A stretch of DNA of 36,716 bases, from positions 1 to 36,716 of the forward strand of contig SKQU01000345.1 of NCBI GenBank assembly GCA_007118855.1. Reading direction: 5' to 3'. A program made the position numbers and the translations under genes. This document shows positions 30,404 to 36,716 of the stretch, in pieces. The notes under the pieces are model-generated. The model did no database searches, was not told the DNA's origin, and saw only the letters and a list, made by a program, of their open reading frames with translations. Position 1 is the stretch's first letter, and each line of letters starts with the position of its first letter. Origin of the DNA: Spirochaetaceae bacterium. Its GTDB lineage: Bacteria > Spirochaetota > Spirochaetia > DSM-27196 > SLST01.

Positions 30404-31987
30404 ATGGCAGGCAGGAGAGTCGAGATCTTCGATACGACGCTGCGGGACGGCATGCAGGGGCTCGAGATCAACTACACGCTCGAGGACAAGCTGCAGATAG
30501 CGCAGGAGCTCGACGCGATGAGGATCGACTACATTGAGGGCGGCTTCCCGCTGTCCAACGAGAAGGAAGCGGGGTTCTTCCGCGAGGTCAGGAAGCTCAG
30601 CTTCACGCATTCGACGGTCTGCGCCTTTGGATCGACCCGGCGCCCGGGGGCGAGAGCGGACCGGGACCCGAACGTCACCGCCCTGCTCGACGCGGAAACC
30701 CCCGGGGTGGTGGTCGTGGGCAAGAGCTGGAGGGCTCACGTGGAGAAGGTCCTCGGCACCGACGACGAGGAGAACCTGCGCATGATCGCCGACTCGATTG
30801 AGGTCCTCAAGAAGGAGGGCCGCCACGTGATCTTCGACCTCGAGCACTTCTTCGACGGATACCTCGACAAACCGGAGTACTCGATCCGGGTGCTCGAGGC
30901 GGGAACCGACGCGGGAGCCGACGCGCTCGTCCTCTGCGACACCAACGGCGGAACCCTGCCGTCGGTCGTCTCGAGGATCTATGAGGAGCTGCCCCGTGAT
31001 CGCCTCGCGCCGCTCGGCGGCCACTTCCACAACGACTGCGGTACCGCCGTGGCGAACTCACTCGCCGCGCTCGAGGCCGGCGCCGCGCAGATCCAGGGGA
31101 CCATAAACGGATGGGGCGAGCGCTGCGGCAACGCGAACCTCTGCGTCTTCATCCCCAACGCGGTCATCAAGCTCGGGTACGAGCCGTCGTGCGCCGAGCG
31201 CCTCTCGCACCTGACCTCGCTGAGTCGGTTCGTCTCGGAAAAGGCGAACGTGATCCCGGACAAGCGACAGCCGTACGTGGGCACCGCCGCCTTCAGCCAC
31301 AAGGCGGGCCAGCACGCGGACGTACTCGCCAAGGCCGACTACCTGATGGAGCATATCGACGCGGCCCTCGTCGGCAACGAGCGCAGGATACTGCTGAGCG
31401 AGCTCGCCGGGAAGAGTACCGTCGTGGAGAAGCTGTCCAAGTACGGGAGCTTCACCAAGAACGACGAGGTCGTGAGGCAGCTCATCGCGGTCCTCAAGGA
31501 GAAGGAACGAGACGGGTACGAGTACGAGGCGGCGGAGGCGAGCTTCGATCTCCTCGTGCGCCGGGCGCTCAACCGGTACGAGCCTATCGTGCGGATCCGC
31601 AACTACCACCTCGAGAGCTACAAAGCGTACGAGACACCGTCCAAGACGGTAGGAAGGATCTTCATGCAGGCGCACGGGCGCGAACTGATGGGGGCGGCAG
31701 TGGGGATCGGGCCGGTTGAGACGCTCGATGCGGCGCTCCGCGATGCGCTCGTGCCGCACTACCCCTTTATCTCGAAGATCAGCCTCACCGACTACCGGGT
31801 TCGCGTCTTGAACCCGGAACGCGCCTCAGCGGCTAAGGTGCGGGTGTTCATCTCGTCGACCGACCACGAAGGCCGCACCTGGGACACCGTTGGTGTGGAT
31901 GAGAACATCGTCGAGGCGAGCTGGGAGGCTCTCGTGGACAGCCTGGAATACTACTACAACGAGTTCGCCTGCGAGGTCCCTGACTGA
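30404..31987 (+). CDS. cimA: (R)-Citramalate synthase
   Basis: This 527-residue enzyme of the isopropylmalate/citramalate synthase family joins pyruvate and acetyl-CoA to citramalate, the first step of the threonine-independent isoleucine route. The TIM barrel starts with F-D-T-T-L-R-D-G-M-Q (catalytic Arg14, metal-binding Asp15). It carries the metal-binding H-x-H in G-G-H-F-H-N-D and the G-W-G-E-R-C-G-N-A-N stretch. A C-terminal LeuA-type regulatory domain covers about 380-520. The size and G-M-Q after the barrel start fit the CimA class (about 530 residues). The Ile-rich leader supports the isoleucine pathway over leucine. ATG at 30404 has AAGGAGG 6 nt upstream. Its last 34 bp overlap carB on the other strand. 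Confidence 0.9.
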   Translation: MAGRRVEIFDTTLRDGMQGLEINYTLEDKLQIAQELDAMRIDYIEGGFPLSNEKEAGFFREVRKLSFTHSTVCAFGSTRRPGARADRDPNVTALLDAETPGVVVVGKSWRAHVEKVLGTDDEENLRMIADSIEVLKKEGRHVIFDLEHFFDGYLDKPEYSIRVLEAGTDAGADALVLCDTNGGTLPSVVSRIYEELPRDRLAPLGGHFHNDCGTAVANSLAALEAGAAQIQGTINGWGERCGNANLCVFIPNAVIKLGYEPSCAERLSHLTSLSRFVSEKANVIPDKRQPYVGTAAFSHKAGQHADVLAKADYLMEHIDAALVGNERRILLSELAGKSTVVEKLSKYGSFTKNDEVVRQLIAVLKEKERDGYEYEAAEASFDLLVRRALNRYEPIVRIRNYHLESYKAYETPSKTVGRIFMQAHGRELMGAAVGIGPVETLDAALRDALVPHYPFISKISLTDYRVRVLNPERASAAKVRVFISSTDHEGRTWDTVGVDENIVEASWEALVDSLEYYYNEFACEVPD

Positions 31988-33858
31988 AGGAGCGGCTCCG
32001 GGAGACGACGTGCGGTGAACTCGCGCCTCATCCGGTAGCGGATCCCCTCCACCGCGGCGCTCGCAGCCGAGGTCGTGGTGGTGTACGGGATCTTGCGCCG
32101 CACCGTCTCAATACGGATATAGTCGTCGTCCTGCTGCGTGTAGCGTCCCTTCGGCGTGTTGATCACCAGCTGGATGCGACCGGCGTGCATGTGGTCTACG
32201 ATATTGGGATGCCCTTCGTGGATCTTCAGGATCACCTCGGCGAACACGCCGTTGCGGAAGAGGAAGTCCGCGGTGCCCCGGGTCGCCACGATCTGGAACC
32301 CGAGCCCCTCGAGATCGCGCACGATCGGCAGAATCGTCTCCTTGTCGAAATCGTTCACCGAGACGAAGACGCGTCCGCTCGTAGGCAGGTGGGTCCCGAC
32401 CGCGGCCTGTGCCTTCGCGAATGCTTCGCCGAAGCTCTCGCCGATCCCGATCGCCTCCCCGGTTGAGCGCATCTCCGGACCGAGCATCGGGTCGACGTTC
32501 CGGAAACGGTCGAAGCTGAACATCGCCTCCTTGGCCGCCCAGCCGGTGATGCAGCGCCCCTGACCAACGCCGGCCCCCGACGGGTCGGCCTCCACCAGTC
32601 CCTGCTCGACGAGCGAGATCCCCCGCCAGATCCGGACCACCGCGTCCACGAGATCAACGCCGCTCGCCTTGGAGAGGAAGGGAACGGTGCGCGAGGCGCG
32701 AGGGTTCACCTCGAGCACGTAGAGCACGCCATCCTTGACGGCGTACTGAACGTTCAGGAACCCGCGCACACCCACCTCCCGCGCGATCAGGGCGGTCGCC
32801 TCGACCATCTCGTCGAGCAGCCGAGGCTCGGACTTGTACGGCGGGAAGACGCAGGCCGAATCGCCGGAATGGACCCCCGCAGCCTCGATGTGCTGCATGA
32901 TACCGCCCACGTAGACGTTCCGGCCGTCGCAGATGGCGTCCAGGTCGTACTCGAAGGCGTCCTCGAGGAACTGGTCGACGAGTACCGGCTTCTCCTCGGC
33001 GATCACGATACCCTTCGCGAGGAATCCCTCGAGCTCCTCGGGCGTATAGGCGATCGACATGCTGCGCCCGCCGAGCACGTACGACGGACGCAGCAGCACC
33101 GGATACCCCATCTCGGAAGCGGCGGCCTTCACCTCCTCGATCGACGCGGCCATCCGGTTATCCGGCTGCGTGAGACCGAGGCGCCTGATGAGCGCGGTGA
33201 ACAGCCCCCGATCCTCCACGTCCATGATGCTCCTGACCGGCGTGCCGACGATGCGTGCACCGGAGCTCTCCAGCTCGTACGCCATGTTCAGCGGCGTCTG
33301 CCCCCCAAGCTGCACGACTACCTCGCGCACCCGCTCCTTGCGCATGATCTCCCTGACCGCCTCTGCGGTCAGCGGTTCGAGGTAGAGGCGATCAGAGACG
33401 TTGAAGTCGGTGGAAACCGTCTCCGGGTTCGAGTTGACGATGATCGTCGTCACCCCGAGCCGCCGGTAGGCAAGCGAAGAGAGCGTGCAGCACGTGTCGA
33501 ACTCGAGCCCCTGTCCTATGCGGTTCGGGCCGCTCGCGAGAATGATCACCGCATTGTGGCTGCTCTCTGCGCTCTGCGGATCCTCGGGTCCCGTTGGCGC
33601 ACCCTCGTCGATCTCTCCAAAAGTCGAGTAGAAGTATGGCGTGTCCGCGGCGAACTCGCCGGAACAGGTGTCGACGAAGTGGTACCCGGCGAGCACATCC
33701 AGGCGCTCGCGCGCCTCGAAGACCGCCGCAGCGTCTGTGCCGCAGATCCGCGCGATGCGCTCGTCCGAGAGCCCGTGCTGCTTCGCTTCGAGCAGCAACG
33801 GCTGATCGAGATCGCCGGCCGCGGCGAGGCGGGTCTCGAGGGCGGCAAGCCGTGCCAT
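31954..33858 (-). CDS. carB: Carbamoyl-phosphate synthase large subunit, C-terminal half (frame-separated)
   Basis: The frame encodes the second half of CarB: the second ATP-grasp repeat (about 100-470 of this segment, with G-P-N-R-I-G-Q-G-L-E-F-D, V-Q-L-G-G-Q-T-P-L-N and E-V-N-P-R-A-S-R-T-V-P) and the C-terminal MGS-like allosteric domain (V-F-V-S-V-N-D-F-D-K). The ATG at 33858 has no ribosome binding site. Just upstream, in this frame, lies N-R-W-F-L-H-E, which is the normal junction segment of an intact CarB. Hence this is not a natural separate gene start; the segment continues the upstream ORF after a +1 shift near 33877-33883. Joined, the halves would make about 1094 residues, like E. 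coli CarB (1073). Confidence 0.9.
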   Translation of the reverse strand: MARLAALETRLAAAGDLDQPLLLEAKQHGLSDERIARICGTDAAAVFEARERLDVLAGYHFVDTCSGEFAADTPYFYSTFGEIDEGAPTGPEDPQSAESSHNAVIILASGPNRIGQGLEFDTCCTLSSLAYRRLGVTTIIVNSNPETVSTDFNVSDRLYLEPLTAEAVREIMRKERVREVVVQLGGQTPLNMAYELESSGARIVGTPVRSIMDVEDRGLFTALIRRLGLTQPDNRMAASIEEVKAAASEMGYPVLLRPSYVLGGRSMSIAYTPEELEGFLAKGIVIAEEKPVLVDQFLEDAFEYDLDAICDGRNVYVGGIMQHIEAAGVHSGDSACVFPPYKSEPRLLDEMVEATALIAREVGVRGFLNVQYAVKDGVLYVLEVNPRASRTVPFLSKASGVDLVDAVVRIWRGISLVEQGLVEADPSGAGVGQGRCITGWAAKEAMFSFDRFRNVDPMLGPEMRSTGEAIGIGESFGEAFAKAQAAVGTHLPTSGRVFVSVNDFDKETILPIVRDLEGLGFQIVATRGTADFLFRNGVFAEVILKIHEGHPNIVDHMHAGRIQLVINTPKGRYTQQDDDYIRIETVRRKIPYTTTTSAASAAVEGIRYRMRREFTARRLPEPLLQSGTSQANSL

Positions 33859-33876
33859 CTCGTGGAGAAACCACCT

Positions 33877-33883
33877 GTTACCC
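33877..33883 (-). other. carB: Frame break between carB halves (GGG-TAA-C)
   Basis: On the minus strand the first half reads E-R-T-T-G and meets TAA (33878-33880). Reading one base further (+1) restores N-R-W-F-L-H-E and the rest of CarB. T-T-G-N-R-W aligns without a gap to the E. coli junction T-K-I-D-P-W. So exactly one extra base separates two intact halves. Confidence 0.9.
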
Positions 33884-35239
33884 GGTCGTCCGCTCGAGCG
33901 CTTCGATCGCCGCCGGCCCCTCGCGCTTGAGAATCGTGTAGGCGGCGAACAGGCGCCGCGGGTGGAGCGTGCGCGTCATCGTCTCCAGCTCGCGGTCGGT
34001 CGCCGAGAGCTCCTCTATCCCCTCGAAACCGAACTCCGCCGCCCTCACCGCCTTGTTCAGCGCCTCGATGAAGGTGCGCCCGATCGCGAGACTCTCGCCC
34101 ACGCTCTTCATCTGCGTCCCGAGCTCGTCGTAGCCGAGCGGGAACTTCTCGATCTCGAATCTCGGTACCTTGACCGCGACGTAGTCGAGTGACGGCTCGA
34201 AGCAGCTGACCGTCTTGCCCGTGATGTCGTTGATGATCTCATCGAGCGTGAACCCGACCGCGAGCCGCGCCGCGCACCGCGCGATGGGAAACCCCGTCGC
34301 CTTGCTCGCGAGCGCCGAGCTGCGGCTCACCCTGGGGTTCATCTCGATGACGACCATCCGAGCGGTTTCCGGCTCGACGGCGAACTGGACGTTGGAACCT
34401 CCGCAATCAACCCCGACAGCGCGCAGAATGTCGATCGCGGCGCTTCGCATCCGCTGGTATTCCTGGTCGCTGAGCGTCTGCACGGGAGCGACCGTGATCG
34501 AGTCACCGGTGTGCACGCCCATGGGATCGAGATTCTCTATCGAGCAGACGATCACCGCGTTGTCGGCGTGGTCGCGCATCACCTCGAGCTCGAACTCCTT
34601 CCATCCGATCAGCGACTCCTCGATGAGCGCGGTATGGACCGGGCTCTCGGCGAGCGCGCGCTCGACGAAGAGCTGCACCTCCTGCGGCGTGTGCGCGATG
34701 CTGCCGCCGCGTCCGCCGAGCGTGTAACTCGGTCTGATGATGAGGGGCAGCCCGAACTCGGCGACGAAGTCGCGGGCCTCCTGCAGCGTCGAGATCAGAT
34801 CGCTTCGCGGGCTTTCGAGCCCGATCCCGGCGATGACCGTCTTGAACTCTCCGCGGTCTTCGGCCTTCTTGATCGCCTGGATGCTCGCGCCGAGCACCTC
34901 AACGCCGTAACGCTCGAAGACGCCTGCCTTGGCGAGGTCCATCGTGAGGTTGAGAGCCGTCTGGCCGCCCATCGTCGGGAGAACCGCATCAGGCCGCTCC
35001 TGCCGGATGATGTCCTCCACGTACGGCACCTCGAGCGGATCCATGTAGATCGCATCCGCGGTGCCGGGGGTCGTCATCACGGTCGCGGGATTGGGATTGA
35101 CGAGGATCACCTCGTACCCCTCCTCCTTGAGCGCCTTCACGGCCTGGTTGCCCGAGTAGTCGAACTCGCAGGCCTGACCGATGACGATCGGGCCGCTTCC
35201 AATGATCAGTATCTTCCTGATGTCTCGGCGTGCTGGCAT
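33878..35239 (-). CDS. carB: Carbamoyl-phosphate synthase large subunit, N-terminal half
   Basis: The 453-residue product is the carboxy-phosphate half of CarB: start [18 protein letters not shown], then the [11 protein letters not shown] stretch, an ATP-grasp domain ([11 protein letters not shown] and [13 protein letters not shown]) and the oligomerisation domain. CarAB makes carbamoyl phosphate from glutamine, bicarbonate and ATP for pyrimidines and arginine. I chose the ATG at 35237-35239, 2 nt after the carA stop, with GAGG before it; the open frame extends 50 codons further without support. It ends at TAA where the frame breaks. Confidence 0.92.
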   Translation of the reverse strand: MPARRDIRKILIIGSGPIVIGQACEFDYSGNQAVKALKEEGYEVILVNPNPATVMTTPGTADAIYMDPLEVPYVEDIIRQERPDAVLPTMGGQTALNLTMDLAKAGVFERYGVEVLGASIQAIKKAEDRGEFKTVIAGIGLESPRSDLISTLQEARDFVAEFGLPLIIRPSYTLGGRGGSIAHTPQEVQLFVERALAESPVHTALIEESLIGWKEFELEVMRDHADNAVIVCSIENLDPMGVHTGDSITVAPVQTLSDQEYQRMRSAAIDILRAVGVDCGGSNVQFAVEPETARMVVIEMNPRVSRSSALASKATGFPIARCAARLAVGFTLDEIINDITGKTVSCFEPSLDYVAVKVPRFEIEKFPLGYDELGTQMKSVGESLAIGRTFIEALNKAVRAAEFGFEGIEELSATDRELETMTRTLHPRRLFAAYTILKREGPAAIEALERTTG

Positions 35240-35241
35240 GT

Positions 35242-36414
35242 CTACCTCAGAACCTCGAGAAATGCGGCGAATAACCAGTGGGAGTCGTAGGGCCCCGGGG
35301 CCGACTCCGGATGGAACTGGGTCGTGCGAATTCCGAGCGAGTCCATCGCGAGCCCTTCCACCGTCCGGTCGTTCGCATTGCGGAACCACACCTCGCAGCC
35401 TTCGGGCAGCGACTCCTCCTCGACCACGAACCCGTGGTTCTGGCTCGTCACGAATACCCGCTTTGTCCGCTCATCACGCACAGGATGGTTGAGCCCGTGA
35501 TGCCCGAAGGCCATCTTGCGCGTACGCGCGCCGAGCGCTTCCGCGATCAGCTGGTGCCCCAGGCATATACCGAGCACCGGACGCCGCCCGATCGACTCCC
35601 GGATGCGCGCCACCTGGTGATCGAGCACGGCAGGGTCACCGGGCCCGTTGGACACGAACAGCGCGTCGGCCCCGATCTCCTCGATCAGCTCCTCACCGGA
35701 GATCGCCGGTACGATTGTGACCCGGCATCCGTGCGTCACGAGGCGGCGCACGATGTTCGCCTTGGTCCCGCAGTCGTAGAGCGCGATGTGCGGAGAACCG
35801 CTCTCGTTGACCACGACGAGCTCCTGGCTGCCCACCTCCGCGACGAGACTCCGGCCCTCCATCTGCGGGAAGGCACGCAGAAGCTCGCTCAGACGGTCGC
35901 GCTCTTTCTGAGAGAGGTCGCCCCCCTCGGCAGGGCGCACGATCGCGCCGTTACACGACCCGCCGTCCCGCAGACGCAGCGTCAACCGTCGCGTATCTAT
36001 TCCGGTGATACCCGGCGTGCGCTCCTCCAGGAGGAACTGCTCGAGTGTCCGGCGTCCGGCGGGAACGGGCCCGTCGTAGAGCGAGCGGACGATGAAACCG
36101 GCCGGCTTCACACCGCACCGTCCGGAGGGCTCCGGCCCCACCTCGCTCCAGGACGGGTCACACCCGTAGTTCCCGGCGTGCGGGTAGGTCATCGCGACGA
36201 GCTGACCGGTATACGACGGGTCGGTCAGGACTTCGTGGTACCCGCTCATCGCGGTGTTGAATACCACCTCGCCCACCGCCTTGGGCGCCGCGCATCCGCT
36301 CGACGCCGAGGTCTCGATATCCCGGGCAAGGTCGTCCACCGTGGGTGCGGGCAGGCCGAACGGCCCTCCTCTGTAACGCTCGCCGTCGGCGAGTACCAGA
36401 ACACATACGCTCAT
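35242..36414 (-). CDS. carA: Carbamoyl-phosphate synthase small subunit (glutaminase)
   Basis: The 390-residue protein has the CPSase small-chain N-terminal domain (about 1-155; [15 protein letters not shown]-x-G-Q) and a class I amidotransferase domain. The nucleophile Cys lies in L-G-I-C-L-G-H-Q, and the His-Glu pair in Q-F-H-P-E-S. It supplies ammonia to CarB. The ATG at 36412-36414 gives the usual start [11 protein letters not shown]; upstream codons have no family similarity. No strong ribosome binding site is visible. The 160-nt leader between the tRNA-Glu terminator and this start contains nested inverted repeats. Confidence 0.96.
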   Translation of the reverse strand: MSVCVLVLADGERYRGGPFGLPAPTVDDLARDIETSASSGCAAPKAVGEVVFNTAMSGYHEVLTDPSYTGQLVAMTYPHAGNYGCDPSWSEVGPEPSGRCGVKPAGFIVRSLYDGPVPAGRRTLEQFLLEERTPGITGIDTRRLTLRLRDGGSCNGAIVRPAEGGDLSQKERDRLSELLRAFPQMEGRSLVAEVGSQELVVVNESGSPHIALYDCGTKANIVRRLVTHGCRVTIVPAISGEELIEEIGADALFVSNGPGDPAVLDHQVARIRESIGRRPVLGICLGHQLIAEALGARTRKMAFGHHGLNHPVRDERTKRVFVTSQNHGFVVEEESLPEGCEVWFRNANDRTVEGLAMDSLGIRTTQFHPESAPGPYDSHWLFAAFLEVLR

Positions 36415-36486
36415 TGTGCAGAAGATGCCACGTTTGCCCCCTTGAGAAAAGGGCCCCGTCACCTCCGGTCGCGATCCGGATGGAGC

Positions 36487-36556
36487 CAGAGGCTCGCCGG
36501 CCGCCGGAACGCACGACGGCCGGCCCTCGTCGAGAAGCCTCGTCGAGAAGCCTCTG
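36487..36556. repeat. Nested inverted and tandem repeats in the carA leader
   Basis: CAGAGGCT (36487-36494) and AGCCTCTG (36549-36556) form an outer 8-bp inverted repeat. GCCGGCCG (36496-36503) and CGGCCGGC (36517-36524) form an inner one with a 13-nt loop. A 13-bp unit, CCTCGTCGAGAAG, occurs twice in tandem at 36525-36537 and 36538-36550. No T-tract follows on the minus strand, so it is not a simple terminator. Confidence 0.8.
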
Positions 36557-36574
36557 CGGCAAGCCGCGGCGTGC

Positions 36575-36602
36575 AAAAAAAAGGGCGGCTTTGCGGCCGC
36601 CC
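36575..36602 (-). terminator. Rho-independent terminator of the tRNA-Glu unit
   Basis: On the minus strand GGGCGGC-CGCAAA-GCCGCCC is a perfect 7-bp stem followed by eight T. It starts 3 nt downstream of the tRNA-Glu 3' end and insulates carAB from the tRNA operon. Confidence 0.93.
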
Positions 36603-36605
36603 GGA

Positions 36606-36677
36606 TACCCCCTAGGGGAATCGAACCCCTCTTTAGAGACTGAGAATCTCTCGTCCTAGCCGATAGACGAAGGGGGC
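36606..36677 (-). tRNA. tRNA-Glu (anticodon CTC)
   Basis: Minus-strand cloverleaf with acceptor GCCCCCT/AGGGGGT (terminal G-U), discriminator A, anticodon stem AGAGA/TCTCT and loop TTCTCAG. The anticodon is CTC, reading GAG. T-arm AGGGG/CCCCT encloses TTCGATT. CCA is not encoded. Confidence 0.93.
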
Positions 36678-36685
36678 ATCTATCG

Positions 36686-36716
36686 CTTCCCGGGGAGGAC
36701 TCGAACCCCCACTAGC
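36686..36716 (-). tRNA. Partial tRNA (3' part), identity not decidable
   Basis: The window ends inside a second minus-strand tRNA. Visible are the 3' acceptor strand CCGGGAA with discriminator G, the T-arm GGGGG/CCTCC with loop TTCGAGT, and the end of a variable region. The anticodon lies outside the window. It is 8 nt from tRNA-Glu, so the two are probably co-transcribed. Confidence 0.75.

Noticed and set aside
31954-33858. Second carB half as a normal independent gene
   Set aside because: No ribosome binding site before the ATG at 33858, and the in-frame residues upstream match the CarB interdomain junction, so it is a continuation of the first half.
36415-36574. Classical pyrimidine attenuator (terminator) before carA
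   Set aside because: The inverted repeats are not followed by a T-tract on the carA strand, so an intrinsic terminator cannot be claimed.

Overview
This GC-rich window looks like chromosomal DNA of a free-living spirochaete (Spirochaetales). The main support is the minus-strand order spoVG - rplY(ctc) - pth - tilS - ftsH, which I know from Borrelia. A DUF115 motility-factor-like protein and a large protein resembling the spirochaete family DUF5312 fit the same placement. The genes are dense, mostly coupled by ATGA/GTGA overlaps. I see no mobile element, CRISPR array or prophage.

Layout. 1-200: tRNA-Pro(CGG) and tRNA-Asp(GTC) on the minus strand with a strong promoter. 339-3448 (+): a membrane-anchored parvulin-type foldase and a DUF115 protein. 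3445-15296 (-): a long gene string starting at a consensus promoter (TTGACA/TATAAT): spoVG, rplY, pth, tilS, ftsH, a TPR/calcium-loop exported protein, an HtrA-like lipoprotein protease, a hybrid sensor kinase and lepA. 15435-15617 (+): a tiny, extremely acidic ORF divergent from spoVG. 15599-19633 (-): rplU, prp, rpmA, obgE, nadD, an LCP-family gene and rsfS. 19714-25762 (-): gltB and gltD, behind a control region with repeated CCTAC/GTAGG half-sites. 25922-30126 (-): DUF5312-like gene, pgeF/yfiH and argS. 30214-31987 (+): an apparent isoleucine attenuator followed by citramalate synthase (cimA). 31954-36414 (-): carA and a carB whose frame is broken between its two halves. 36575-36716: a terminator, tRNA-Glu(CTC) and the 3' part of another tRNA.

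The most interesting system is the cimA leader. A 26-codon ORF holds three tandem Ile-Ile pairs. It is followed by a perfect 12-bp terminator with a U-tract and a competing antiterminator whose 5' arm lies inside the last leader codons. This is the geometry of ribosome-mediated attenuation, placed before the first enzyme of the pyruvate route to isoleucine. The predicted +1 coincides with the leader GTG, so the leader may be translated from a leaderless mRNA.

Other points of note: the carB frame break at GGG-TAA-C; a pth gene whose only start that keeps the catalytic residues is CTG; a Prp protease next to an L27 gene that cannot encode the N-terminal extension Prp removes in Firmicutes; and structured non-coding DNA in front of gltB and carA. 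All calls come from reading the sequence without database searches.
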